NCBI RefSeq assembly: GCF_036417845.1
Contig: NC_089981.1
Coordinates: forward strand, 64,073,268 to 64,137,267
DNA from: Apteryx mantelli
Taxonomy: Eukaryota; Chordata; Aves; Apterygiformes; Apterygidae
Reading direction: 5' to 3'
Length of the DNA: 64,000 bases
Shown here: positions 11,863 to 48,483 of the stretch, one piece after another
Position numbering within the stretch: position 1 is the stretch's first letter
How the letters are laid out: the number at the start of each line of letters is the position of its first letter
Made by a program: the position numbers and the translations under genes
The notes under the pieces: model-generated
Databases searched by the model: none
The model's input: the letters and a program-made list of their open reading frames with translations, nothing else
Told to the model about the DNA's origin: nothing

Positions 11863-13680
11863 TGTCCCTGCATGCCATGGCAGGCAGCACACAGTGAAAC
11901 GCAGGCACAGCCAGCGGCAGAGGCAGGCGGCCGGCAGGCATGCAGGAAGCACATGCTTACACACGGGGGACAGGCACCCATCCCCTGCCTCACACCTCTT
12001 GTGGCTTGTTTGCAGCGTTACTGCATGGAGGGGCAAAATGGGGAACTGCGCTGCCTTGACAGGCCCTGCTCCAAGGAGCCCCCAATTTACATAAGATGAA
12101 AGAAAATGGATACCCTAAAGCTGGGGAAAAAGGGGTAAAAAAAAAGGCAGGAGAGGACGACAGGCCTGGCGAGCACAGCAGGGCCTGGCCTGAGCCCAGC
12201 ACAGCCTAGCCCCCACCAGGGCAACATTGTTATTCTCCAGGGACTCTCCCCGGGGTAAAGGATGAGACAAGCTCAGATTGGAGGCAAAATCTGACTTTCA
12301 GCCAGGCCAGCGGCACCGCTGAAGCACATCCAGGCAAACCTAGACACACGGATCTTGCCAGGCAGTCAAGGGATTCAGCGAGCTTCCCCAGGCTGGCACA
12401 AACATTGGCTTCCAGGTACATGGGAGTGGTTGGGGAAGTGGCAGGAGGAGAAGGGCATGGAGGGACTCTGAGACTAGACTAGACCTTGGATGACAAGTCA
12501 CCAGTACCATGTTCCCAAGACCCAACGCACAAACTGCTGGTACTGTGCCTAGGGCCCAGCAGTCCCTGGATGGCAGCTGGTTGTAGAGCAAGTCCTAAGA
12601 GGACCTGACAAGTGTAAAAAAGATATGATGTGCATCCAGGGCCCTACTGGTCCCTGGCAAGCGCCTGATGAAAGCTTTCAGAGTAAACCAGTCCGTTCTG
12701 GTTTTCCTAATCTAAAAGAACAGGACACAGAGCAGAGTGATGGGGGAAAGCAGAAGAGATGAGAATTATGTTGCTGCTCTTGCCTGCTCCCTGGACACAG
12801 AACTCCAGGAACTAGACACAAAGGAGCAACATTCCTGCCTTATCCAGGGTCGGGTTTGGCTTTGCCAGCAAGAACAATTGGACTGCCAGGAACTGCGCCT
12901 TTCCCACCCCATTTGCTTTGGCTCTACACATCTAGAACACTGTATTGTCCAAAGTAAATCGCCGCATACGGACTCTCCCTGCTGCTCGGCACAGACCCGA
13001 TTCCCTCCCTGCTGCTCTGCAGCACAAACGCGACGTTCCTTCATGTGGACTCTCCCTGTGCCAGGCCCAGCGCATGCCCTCGCTGCAGAGGCATCCACTG
13101 TGGGACACGGCTAGACACTGCCCCACGCAGACACCTCTTCCTCTGCTGCTCCTCACACAGGAGCTTGGGCTCTTCCTCGGTTCCTTTGTCCACTTCAGGC
13201 AGAAGTAACTTTGCTGTTCAGTCAGTGCCCACCTGGAGGGCCCAGCTAGCATGTGCTACACAGGCCTTGGGCAGCATCCTGAGAGGAGCCCTGCTGGGAG
13301 ATGTCACGCCAGATCCAGCGCACACCTAGGCAGTTCCCTCCCGCAGGACAGTCACGTCTGCAGCTTGCCCAGCTCCAACACCTCCTTGTTACGACACGAT
13401 TTTGCGCCAGTGCGGCCTCCACCAGCCCGAGGCTGGGCCAGGCTGGTGCCGCAGCTCTCCCGCACTGAGGCCTCTGCCGAGCCCGCTCCCCTCTCGGGCC
13501 CAAGAGTACCCGGGTCCGGTCCGGGGTCCCGTCGCGGCCTGCCCGGGGCTGCCGCAGCCTCACCGCGCCAGGCTCCCTCGGTGGCGACGACCCGGGGAGG
13601 GCCCAGGCCGCGGGCCCCCGCCCTGGCACTGCGGGCGGCCCTGGGGGAGCCATTCCCGGCGGGGTGCCCACGCAGAGCCA

Positions 13681-13725
13681 CGGGCCGGGCCGGGCCGGGC
13701 CGCCGCCGCCGCCGCCGCCGCCGCC
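13681..13725. repeat. GGGCC and CCG simple repeats
   Basis: Four GGGCC-type pentamers are followed immediately by eight CCG/GCC triplets. They lie about 320 bases upstream of the EIF2B2 start codon and are probably upstream of the transcribed region, so no protein repeat is implied. Confidence 0.85.
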
Positions 13726-13837
13726 CCCGGCCCGGCTCGGTCCGCCGCCTTCCCACAAGCCCCGGCGGGGTGGGGCCTGCCCGGGCGGGGGAGGGGAACA
13801 CGCGAGCGCGCACGTGCCCGCCCCGGCGGGAGGGCGG

Positions 13838-13850
13838 AGGTCAGAGGTCA
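13838..13850 (+). promoter_or_regulatory. Perfect DR1 nuclear-receptor element
   Basis: AGGTCAGAGGTCA: two exact AGGTCA half-sites separated by one base, the DR1 arrangement used by RXR heterodimers, HNF4 and COUP-TF family receptors. It lies 195 bases upstream of the EIF2B2 start codon. The sequence match is exact; occupancy is unknown. Confidence 0.55.
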
Positions 13851-13856
13851 CCGCCT

Positions 13857-13870
13857 GTCGCCTAGGTTAC
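13857..13870. promoter_or_regulatory. RFX-type X-box, one mismatch
   Basis: GTCGCCTAGGTTAC is a near palindrome fitting the X-box pattern GTNRCC-NN-RGYAAC with one mismatch. It starts seven bases after the DR1 element. RFX factors bind such sites; here it is a motif match only. Confidence 0.4.
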
Positions 13871-13917
13871 GACGGGAGACGGTTCCACGCTACTTCCCCC
13901 TGCGGGCCGCGTTTACG

Positions 13918-13990
13918 ATTGGTTGCGCGGCTATCAGGGGCGGGAGCAGCTTGGCAGCCTCCGCCAATGGGAAGGGTCGGAAGCGGAAGC
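13918..13990. promoter_or_regulatory. Core promoter motifs of EIF2B2: two CCAAT boxes and twin ETS sites
   Basis: ATTGG at 13918-13922 and CCAAT at 13964-13968 form an opposed NF-Y pair about 46 bases apart. Two adjacent CGGAAG ETS/GABP-type sites occupy 13978-13989. The start codon follows at 14045. NF-Y sites normally sit 60-100 bases upstream of the start site, which would place transcription initiation close to 14020 and give a very short 5' UTR. That last step is inference. Confidence 0.55.
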
Positions 13991-14044
13991 GGTGTGTGCC
14001 GCGGCTGCCGCGGGCCGGGCCGGGGTGTCGGTGCCGCTGCCGCC

Positions 14045-20514
<6,470 letters not shown>

Positions 20515-20806
20515 ACTCTAATGCCTTGAAGCAAGTCACTGTCGAGACTTTTCCTATCTTGAGAAAGATACAACAGCTAATTAAAGCATATGTTGCAAAG
20601 ATGGGCTGCCGTTCATCAGAGGGAAATTTGCTCAGTGCAGCGTCTTTCCTATCCAAAAGCAACAGAAAGCAGAGCTCTTGCACAAGTTTTGATCCCTCTA
20701 CTGTGTTATGAGCCACATGGAGCTGCTAATCCACTTTGATTTTGAACCAGCAAGGCATACATGTAATTTTCTGGGGAAGCCAAGCTGTTATTTCATAGTG
20801 TGCTGC

Positions 20807-20812
20807 AATAAA
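20807..20812 (+). terminator. Poly(A) signal of EIF2B2
   Basis: A canonical AATAAA lies 293 bases after the EIF2B2 stop codon and is followed by a GT/T-rich stretch (GTGATGTCAGTGTTT) typical of a downstream element. This gives a 3' UTR of about 310 bases. Confidence 0.85.
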
Positions 20813-20834
20813 AGCTATTTACAGTGATGTCAGT

Positions 20835-21835
20835 GTTTAGCATATTTTCTATGTACAGTTAATTTGTTTCTTTAACTAGCAGGAGATTTACCAGTGTAGT
20901 GAGTTGCCTGCACGTACACTGCAGTAGCAGGCTTTAAGGTCTGCTTTCAGCTATGAATGTGATGGCACTGCTCTTAAACAGAACTGTTTAGAATAGTTTT
21001 CTGACAATTTTTGTGGAGTTATTGAAATACAAATTGGCTTTTTGTAAAACGCTGGAACAGAAATTCCATTCTTGATGAAAAGCAGACCTCTGAAACTCCC
21101 ATCAATTAGCTTGTTTACCACTGCGTATAAGACAGAGCTCAAATTCTTGCTTTGCTTGTTGTAGTCTGAGGGTCTTCCCTTTCCTCTACTACCAAATGAC
21201 TGATTACTGAGCTACCAATTCTTCTTGGGCAGACATCTTGTTTCATTCTGAAAGTTCTTGCTTTTTCTAAAGGGGAGCATGGAAAGTCTTCAAAATCTGA
21301 AGCTCTTACCAGCTGGTGATAGCACTTTTTCTTTGTCCCTTTATCAATGCACAGCAATACACTACATATTTAAGGCAGAAAAAAGTAGTTTCCACTCCTT
21401 GGTTTGCTTTTGAGTCAGCAGATGTTGCAAGCTGATTTGTCTTTAAGTGAGGTTTTAATGTAAAACAAGGATGTCTGTGATTAAACAAAGACTTAATCTT
21501 CTTTACTGTTCTGAAGTAAACTCCTCTCCAGCTTAGACTGAGAAACAAAATGGAACTGGAACCTGTGAAGAAGTCTGCTTATTTTAAGAAATGTCCTGGG
21601 CTATTTAGTTATTTTAGGAGTGAGTTGCTGTACCCTGAGAAAGTAGACTTGTACTAGAATTTAGAAATCTCTCACTCAAGAATGAAAAGTGCAGTGAGGT
21701 AGAGAAAAGAGCGGGGTGTGTCATTCATTGCCCAGCTAAATAAAAGAGAATTTTTTTGGATGCTCATTTTGCCTATATAAATGATGAAGCTGGTCAGTCT
21801 TCATTCCAACCACTGCCATGAGCCCAAGGAAAGAG
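20835..21835. other. Gap between the convergent EIF2B2 and MLH3 3' ends
   Basis: About 1 kb with no recognised gene or repeat, separating the EIF2B2 poly(A) site from the likely MLH3 poly(A) site. The two transcription units run toward each other. The open frames here are short and match nothing I know. Confidence 0.6.
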
Positions 21836-21847
21836 TTTAGCATTAAT

Positions 21848-21853
21848 TTTATT
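21848..21853 (-). terminator. Likely poly(A) signal of MLH3
   Basis: TTTATT on the plus strand reads AATAAA on the minus strand, 360 bases beyond the MLH3 stop codon at 22213. It is the nearest canonical signal downstream that I found. Confidence 0.6.
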
Positions 21854-21958
21854 AATAAATACCTCCCCATTTTCAAAGCGCTGACTGTATTTGTACATTA
21901 ATTAAAAATATCCTATTATGCAAAGTCCTGCTGCGTTTGCTGAGAAAAAGTACTTTAG

Positions 21959-22000
21959 TAACTGGAAGGTTACTGGAAGTAACTGGAAGTAACTGGAAGC
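21959..22000. repeat. Four-copy 10-bp tandem repeat (TAACTGGAAG)
   Basis: TAACTGGAAG-like units follow one another with small changes, the last two exact. It lies in the probable MLH3 3' UTR. Confidence 0.85.
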
Positions 22001-22212
22001 TGCAACTTCTTGCCTTTGATAGTCAAGCACTGACATAAAGCCCAGGTTTACAATGCAATTCTTTAACATTGAAGATGCTTCTCCAGGCTACCAGGGCAGG
22101 CTCCTCCTGTCATGTTCTCCTGGCTGGTCTCTGCTTCTTAGGTCAGTACTCAGGGCAGAACTTCGGTTACTGCACTAGATGAGAAACTTGGCTCCACAGA
22201 AGTTATTGCTGT

Positions 22213-41568
<19,356 letters not shown>

Positions 41569-41641
41569 GTTAAAATTGGGCAGATGACAAACTCAAGAAA
41601 CTGCAGCAAGCTCACTCATCCATATTTGTTAAAACAATCTC
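41569..41641 (-). other. 5' UTR part of MLH3 exon 2 with two tiny upstream ORFs
   Basis: The giant MLH3 exon begins at 41641 just after a strong acceptor: a T-rich tract, CACCCAG, then GAGATTG. The untranslated 73 bases hold two upstream ATGs, at 41623 (four-codon frame ending TGA) and 41620 (nine-codon frame ending TGA). Both terminate before the main start at 41568. A first non-coding exon must therefore lie further upstream, probably in the CpG island at 42.2-42.9 kb. I could not fix its donor site. Confidence 0.6.
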
Positions 41642-42189
41642 CTGGGTGAAAAAAAAAAGAATAAAAATTATGGGCATGAAAAATCTCTTATTTATTGTAC
41701 TCACCCTCATAAATATACTTTTGTTTGTTGTCATGATATTCAAAGGCTTTTTCTGTGATTACTTGCCTGCTCTGGGACTGACTACACATCAGTTGGTGCC
41801 TTCTGAGTAAAAGGTCAAAATCAGAATCTATGCTCCTTAGTAGCTACATATTCATTTTCCAAATTTAACATCCTTAAAAGAAAATCCAACCACAATGAGG
41901 CCAAACTCAACTGACATGCAAGCAAAAGGCTTCCGTTTCCATTTGTATCAAAAATATGTACTGAGTATCACCAAGAATAAGGCTTGAGAGCTGCTTTCCT
42001 CTCATTTTTACCTCAAATCTCGTCACATACATTCATGATGCCTCATTCTGGCCAGAGAGCATCTGCTGCTATTTGTGCAAGAGAGGAAAAGCTGGCTTAA
42101 GAATGGAGGTGGGATACTGAGTAAGCTGTTTGTATAAAAGAGATCCCAATATTTTCTGGGCTTTTCTTTGATGACTACTGGTTTCTTAC

Positions 42190-43050
42190 GGGTATTCAAG
42201 GGAACACACAATTTTTCCTTGCACCCCACGCGCAGGGCCCCCTTTGCAGCCTAGCAAGCGCTGCTCGCCCTCTGGAGCTCTCCTCGTGCCCTCTTTCTGT
42301 AAAGCCCGAGGCAGGTTTCCAAGGGCGCCCTGGCCCCGGAGCAGAGGAGGGCGGCGGAGCCCCGTGCACACTCTCGCTAGGACCCGTTATGGCTCCGGTG
42401 TGCGGGTGCGGCGGGCGGGTACGACGGCCAGACGTTTTCCCCTCCCCGCCAGCGACTCTGCCCCCCCCCCGAGCCAAGGAGCGCGAAGCGAAAGGCGCTA
42501 GCAGGCAGGGGGCGAAGCGCGGTGACGGCCCGCTGACAGGCAGCAGGGCCCGGCAGGATCCCCCAGGAGAGGAGGTCCTGCTCCCCCGGCGCCTCCTCGG
42601 GCCGCTCCCCCCTCAGCACCCACCGGCCCGGAGGCGGGGGGGGGGGAAAGGGGGCCCACAACGGCCGCGGCGCGAAACCAACCGTCGCGGGCTCCGGGCG
42701 CGCACGCGACTCCCGCGGCAGGGCAACGCCGGGTGACGGCCCAGCCGGGCACGCGCACCGCGCCTGCGCGCCAGGGGTCTCGGGGAGGGGCGGAAACAAC
42801 GGCACGAAAACTACGATGTCCATCACGCCTTGCGCCTCGCGGGCAGTGCATGCTGGGAGCTGTAGTTTCCGGACCGGGCTGCCATACAACCTGCTGTTTC
42901 TCAGGCAGGCCGGAGCAGGGCCCCGGCCGGGCGGGTCACCCAGGGAAGGGGGTCACGTACGGGGGGGAAGGGGGCGCCTGTAACGTCGCTCCGGGGGGAC
43001 CAGCTTTTCCTCACGGGTGGAGGCAGGCTGGGAGGCCCTGCCTGGATGGG
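42190..43050. promoter_or_regulatory. CpG island promoter of MLH3
   Basis: A G/C- and CpG-rich block of about 850 bases lying 0.6 kb upstream of the MLH3 giant exon and about 350 bases beyond the ACYP1 poly(A) site. It is TATA-less and holds an NRF1-type GCGCCTGCGC at 42760-42769, TGACG half-sites and a ZNF143 site. It should contain the non-coding first exon of MLH3. Confidence 0.75.
42848..42866 (+). promoter_or_regulatory. ZNF143/Staf binding site
   Basis: GCATGCTGGGAGCTGTAGT matches the reverse complement of the ZNF143 (SBS) consensus ACTACAANTCCCAGCATGC at nearly every position. Such sites mark housekeeping CpG promoters close to the transcription start. It lies 1.3 kb upstream of the MLH3 start codon. 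Confidence 0.75.
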
Positions 43051-43395
43051 CAGGGGCTGGTCACTCTGACTGCATTCCCTCTTCTGCTCCCCAGTTCATT
43101 GGAAATGGGGGAAACAGCTTCCTCTGGGCTAGCCTCCCACATACGCCACCAATTTGAGAGGTAGCCAGGTCTCCGGAGGTCCATGATGGCTCATGTAAGG
43201 AGTGGCTCAGGGACCACGTCATTCAAAACAGCATAAAGGTTCAGGTGTTAGCATAACTGAGTGAGCAACTGAAAGACAGCATGATTCCATACAGACAGGT
43301 ATCAGCAAAGAGGAACACATCACCCCTAAATATCCACTATCCATTCAACCCCACTATGACACATCCATTCAACACAAAAAGCAAGTTCCAACAAT

Positions 43396-43401
43396 TTTAT
43401 T
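43396..43401 (-). terminator. Likely poly(A) signal of ACYP1
   Basis: TTTATT on the plus strand (AATAAA on the minus strand) lies 440 bases beyond the ACYP1 stop, flanked by A/T-rich sequence. Confidence 0.55.
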
Positions 43402-43840
43402 TGAAAGAAAAAAAAAATTCTTACCAGGTAGAGAAGAAAATAAATTGTTTCTGAGACATTTAGATCACAAAAAATAATGCAAGTTATCCATTTTGCAATA
43501 TTTAGTATTGGTATCACTTCTACAACTTCCTTGAAGTGAGCAGAACACTCTACAAATTATTTTACCCATGTACAACTACTCAAACTCATTCTGCACATAC
43601 ATTCAGAAGTAAGAGGTTGTGCTTCTAAACAGCCCCTTTAATAAAAATAATACAACTCTTCATTCTACCTGTCAGAATATTATGAATGGTTGAGAGTTAG
43701 ACAAACAGTATAACAAGCCAATAAATTAGAACAATAATAAAGTTCTCTATAGCTGAATATTAGCTGACAACAAATGGAGAAGAGGAGACTATTCTGTGGG
43801 GGTGGCTCATGCTTCGAATGTTGGTGTTCTCTGCACAAAG

Positions 43841-44596
43841 CTACTTCAAAATCACAAAGTCCTTGTGCTCCAGCGCCTCAATCTTCTTCTCATTGTGGAA
43901 CTCTACTCGACTGATGCAAGACTGGGGGCTTCCTGTCTTTCTGAGCCATTCCTGGAGTTCCTGTACATTGGCCGTTGGACCCTGAAGTTGTCCTTGCACA
44001 GTGCCGTGGCTAGTATTTTTGACCCAACCAACCAGTCCTAGTCTCTTACCCTCAGCCTGAGAAGAAAATGCAGAGCAGGGTGAGATTAAACTTAACTGAA
44101 GGTGAACTACAGAATGTCATTCATACCCAAGAGTCAGTTTTATAGACAAGACGCAGACCTCCAGGGAAGTTCCTAGAGACCAGACAGAAGGAAAGCAGCA
44201 GAGGATTCATCCAGCTACACATTATATTCCTTCACATGAAAAACAGGGGCTGAAATACGCTTTCCAGTTAGGCTTACGTAATGCAGCACAAAGCCACCTG
44301 CAGCACACAGGGCTGAGAGCCCCCAGCTAAAAGCAGCGAGGAGCATGAGCCAGGACTGCGGCAGCGCTTCAGCCAGGCTCTTTTGGCTCAGCCCCCACCG
44401 AGCCGCTTCCAGGAGATGCAAAAGCCGCATTAGAGCCCCGGGCTGCCCCCAGCCCTCGGCACGCACCCCCGGGGCAGGGAGCCCTCCAGCAGGGGGGAGC
44501 CCCGCGGCGCACCTGGGTGTACTTGCGGAAGAAAACGCCCTGCACTTTGCCGAACACCTCGTAGTCCACCGACACCAGCCCCTCGCCCGCCGCCAT
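43841..44596 (-). CDS. ACYP1: Acylphosphatase 1 (organ-common type)
   Basis: Small cytosolic hydrolase of carboxyl-phosphate bonds such as acyl-phosphates. Two coding exons on the minus strand, 44596-44513 and 44056-43841, join in phase 0 to give 99 residues, the same as human ACYP1. The first exon contains the acylphosphatase signature GKVQGVFFRKYTQ with the phosphate-binding Arg24 (Arg23 without Met). The second contains GLVGWVKNTSHGTVQGQLQG with the catalytic Asn42. It ends LEHKDFVILK, a tail more like ACYP2 in its last residues, but the start MAAGEGLVSVDYEVFGKVQG is ACYP1-like, and synteny with MLH3 and ZC2HC1C supports ACYP1. The donor is GTGCGC, weaker than usual. No breaks. Confidence 0.95.
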
Positions 44597-45700
44597 GGCC
44601 GCCTCGCCGCCTCCCGCCGCCGCAGCCCCCGCGGCGCCTGCGCGACACCGCCCGCGGCCGGGGGCGGGGCCGCCCTTGCGCCCGGCGGCCAATGGCGAGC
44701 GAGACCCCGCGCGGGGGAGAGGAGCGCCCCCTCTTCTTTAACGGACTCATGAATAATGCACGTCCACGCCCCATCGGATCGCCTCCGCTCAACGGCCGCT
44801 GCTTGGGCATAGAGGGGCAGTCTTCCAGAGAGCAGAGTGGTCCCGCACCACAGCGCACAACTTCCGTCCGTAGCGCCGAGTGGAAGAGAAACCTCTCAGG
44901 AGAACCATAGAGAGCCCACTACCAGGCGAGAGCGGCACAGGAAGTAACTTGAGCGTGTCTGTCTCTAGGCAACAGTAGTCAACACAGCGTCCGACGCCTA
45001 GGGCCGTGGTAAGAGGGGGGGCTTTGGGCGCCTGGCCCAGCCGTTCCTCCGTGACCGGGCAGCCCCCGGCGCGGTGTGCGACTCGGCTCCGGCAGTGCGG
45101 CCGCGGCCCTGCGCTCGGAGGAGCCGCCTCCCGGAGGCTCCCAGGCCGGCGGGGGGCAGCGGGGAGAGCCCGGCGCTGCGCCGGCTGGGAGGGGAAAGCA
45201 AGGGCCGCTGATGGGGTGGGGGAGGAACTGCTGCTGTGTGCGGGGGTCACTCGGCTTTGCCAACCCCTGGGTGCTGGTCTTAAAAGCCAAAAGAGCTCGG
45301 TCGGTCTGGGATTTGTCCACCTGCCGTGCCCTGAACTCCGCGACGTGGATGGGGCGGGCCGCAGCCGTTACCGCGGCGCCTCTCCGGCCGCCGTGCGGCC
45401 GCGGCCGCGAGCGAGCCGGGCCCCGCCCCGCCCAGCCCGCCACGGCCGCCCGAGACTGCGCGCCATTGGCTCGGCAGCGGCAGCCGTCACAATGCCGCCG
45501 CGCCAATCAGCTGTTCGGGCGTTGTCGCGCTGCGCCGTGGGAGCGCTGCGGGGGGGCGGTGACGGCGGGGGACGGTGGGAGGTGTCTGGTGGGGGAGCGG
45601 CCTGCGCCCCTCTGGCCGCCCCCAGTGAAAGGGCACGGGGCCTCCCGTCCCCTCCTCGTCCCTGTACAGTATTTGCTGAGATTGCAGGTCTAAGGGTAGC
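44597..45700. promoter_or_regulatory. Shared CpG island between head-to-head ACYP1 and ZC2HC1C
   Basis: CpG-rich sequence spans both divergent 5' ends. CCAAT at 44689-44693, about 95 bases from the ACYP1 start codon, fits the ACYP1 promoter. A second group, ATTGG at 45465-45469 and CCAAT at 45503-45507, forms an opposed NF-Y pair that could drive ZC2HC1C. A GGCAAC half X-box (GTCTCTAGGCAAC) lies at 44961-44973. The island has two CpG-dense peaks, so it may be two adjacent promoters rather than one bidirectional one. Confidence 0.6.
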
Positions 45701-46238
45701 AACTCTTTTTTTTTTTTTAAGCTGTATTTATAGTAGTGGTGGCTTTGCGTCGGTATCTGAAACTTACTTTTCAGGAGATGTCAGATAATAGAATGAGCCA
45801 CAGAAGAATTGGACTGTGCCTTACAGGATGTCTGTGTCTCAGACCTGTGTACGTACCACACTGACAGATCTGCAGTGGCAAAACCGAAGGGACACATGGA
45901 AAATGCCCTGAGAGATATAATAGTTTCCCTGACATTATAGCTACAATAATTTCTATTGCTACAATGATAAGACAGGGCACAGACAAAAAGTGAAATAAAG
46001 GCATATCTTATTTCTAGCTGCATAAACGATTAGGACTGGAAGAGGCAGCATAGGAGCCTCCTAGGTAGAAAGAAGGCAGAGATTTATAGAACCCAGAAAA
46101 GTTAAAAAGCTTTGCTAGTATTTATTAGAACCTCTCATAGCCTCCAGGTGTAGATTGTTGGGAAGGAATTTATCCAGTTTGGGATAAGGTAGTGTGTAAT
46201 GATTTTGCTTTAACCTCAGGCTCTTTCTCAGGCGCTGA

Positions 46239-48483
46239 ATGGCTGAGCTGCAGTTGGCCTTGTTTCCACCTGTGAATTCTGTGGTGGCAGCTCCCAAGCT
46301 TCCAGTAACAGGAAGATACAATTCCGAAGTCCCAGTCCACCAATCCCAGCTGGAACACTTGAAGAGCACTTTTCATCACAAACTCCTACATGACAAAGAG
46401 GAAAGTTTAAAGGATCTCTACACCCCAAAAAGCCGAAGCTATTCATATTCTCTTTCTGCAGAAAGCAGTCAACACAGCTCCAGACAGGGAGACTTCTGTT
46501 TAGCTGGACTCCAGAGCAAATACCTTACCAGCCAGGCCAAGACTCTGCCCTCTAAATCAGTAGCCAGACAGAAAGAAGGAGTGGACCGTTCATATCCACT
46601 GAAACCAATTTTTCACCGCAAGGCTGGAAGTGTTCCGGTGGTTAACACAGGACAGCTCAGAAGTCCCCCATACATGGAGGAGTCTCTAAGTAGTCAACTT
46701 AGCTCAAAGAGCAAAGGGAAGCCTCCAGCAGGGAGGTCCCAGCTAGCTGCAGTGCTGTCTCCTTGGACTGTAGAACCGAAACAGTCAGCCTCCCCTCTAT
46801 ACAGGAGAGAGCTGGCCTACATCCTGAGGCTGGAGGCAGATGGACAGAATCTGGAAGAGGAAATCCGAAAGAAAGAGGCCCTCCTCAGAGAGAAGCTGAG
46901 GAGAACAAAGGAGGAGCTTAGGAGGATTCAAAGAGAGAAGGAGCTGGTGGAGGCAGAGGAGAGAAGAGCCAGAGAAGCAGAGAGGACCCCTGAGCGAAAG
47001 GCCACAAGGCACTCTGAAGAGAACATTTTCAGAGTTGCAGTCAGGCCTGGTGATGGGGACTTTGATAGGGTGCAGTCTCCAGAGGTCACTAGGCCCAAGC
47101 TGGGCACCAGCCTCCATCCCCAAGAGCTAGCTATGGGGAAACTCAAGAAGGAACGTTTGGTGGCCAGCAATAGCAAAATACGAGACTGCATACCTGTGGA
47201 GGATTTAGCCTCTTGCTCAGAGCCAGTCTCAAAACATAGCCCTTCTCCCTCTACCCTTTCAGATCAAGAATCTGGTGACCACCTAGCCACAAAGATGTTG
47301 TACACACAGGCTGCCAGTGCTGTGGAGCAGGGGGAGCTAGGACAGTGCAGCTTCTGTGGACGTAAGTTTATCTGCACCAGGCTTGAGAAGCACACAAATA
47401 TCTGCAGCAAAAGCCAAGGCTGTAAGAGGAAGGTGTTTGACTCGAGCAAGGCTAGAGCCAGGGGCACAGAGCTGGAACAGTATCGGCAGTGGAAGAGCTC
47501 AGAGAGCCCTCAGGTAATGTGCAGTCCCTTTGCCACCTTCAATCTGCATGTACTGCTCACGTTCCTCCCACCCAGAGATAAAATTCTGACTGAGATGTGA
47601 GCTCCTTCCCATGTACATGTAGCTGGGGGATACAATCCAGCCATCCCCTCTGAAAGGCACCTGCCAAGCAGGTAAATGGGAGGAGCTGCAGCTGCTATTA
47701 GGCAAGGAGGGGGGGTGGGTCTTAATGGACTTGTCTTTGCAATGCGTCAAGGGTGTACTTCCAGAGAAAACTCACTCCTTGCTGGAGTCAGGATGCTCCT
47801 ATCAGAGGGCAGGGTGGGTCTGCTGCAATGAAACAGAGACCGGTGGCATTAGGAGGGTGCAAGGAACCCAGGTTTCCTTGAAAATCCAGGTAATAAAACA
47901 TACTGTTAAAGTGAAGGCAGTGAAAAAATGCAGCCTTGTTCCTACAGATCATCTCTAGCAACTTCCTCAAGTTCCTTGGCCCTTGTTCTTCTGAGTATTC
48001 CCAAGCTTTTCCTAAGTATTGATGAAAATATTGGTAACTCCTTCAGTTCCTCCTTAGTGCTGATCTATTCAATCATCTGTGAGGAGACCCAACTTCTTGT
48101 TGTTACATCAACAGCTGGGATCAGGGAGGGGAGACCTGAGTTGGACCCTAAGAGTAAGATGACGAATGGGGGCTGACTGTTGTGCCAACTGCTTTGACTG
48201 CATTTCCCTTCTGCAGAATGAGCCACCCAGAAAGAACAACTGGAGGCAGAAGCATGAGTCATTCATCCAGACTCTACGCCGGGCCCGCCAGGTGCAGCAA
48301 GTGCTCTCCAAGGGAGGAAAGGTGTCTGAGCTGCCCCTGCTGCCTCCTGTTGAGAACCCAGACTACATTGCCTGTCCTTACTGCAGCCGACGATTTGCAC
48401 CCAAAGTAGCTGAGAGACATATTCCCAAATGCAAAACAATCAAGAATAGGCCCCCACCCCCGCCACAAAAGAGGCGCTGCTGA
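46239..48483 (+). CDS. ZC2HC1C: Zinc finger C2HC-type containing protein 1C
   Basis: A member of the FAM164/ZC2HC1 family, whose molecular role is not well defined. Two coding exons, 46239-47513 and 48217-48483, join in phase 0 to give 513 residues. A charged coiled coil rich in Arg/Glu covers about residues 187-255 (EEEIRKKEALLREKLRR). Two C2HC fingers follow: C370, C373, H385, C389 in CSFCGRKF...HTNIC, and C478, C481, H493, C497 in CPYCSRRF...HIPKC. Both have CX2CX11HX3C spacing. The C-terminus is proline-rich then basic (PPPPPQKRRC). The start codon lies seven bases after an acceptor (TTTCTCAG at 46231), so an untranslated first exon is expected in the upstream CpG island. The paired fingers and synteny identify the gene; the rest is poorly conserved. 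Confidence 0.93.

Larger units (their letters stand above)
2901..13430. other. Intergenic gap between PGF and EIF2B2, no gene recognised
   Basis: About 10.5 kb with no open frame resembling a known protein and no chain of exons with matching phases. The left two thirds are GC-rich, which creates many 100-200 codon open frames on both strands with low-complexity Ala/Gly/Pro/Arg content. About 9.1-10.6 kb is closer to average composition. In human, PGF and EIF2B2 are also direct neighbours, so no gene is expected here. It holds one 41-bp tandem duplication, one GT/G run and two candidate regulatory blocks listed separately. Confidence 0.75.

Noticed and set aside
13967-14044. In-frame upstream ATG that would add 26 residues to EIF2B2
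   Set aside because: The ATG overlaps the CCAAT box, so it is probably upstream of the transcription start, and the Gly/Arg-rich extension has no counterpart in human eIF2B-beta.
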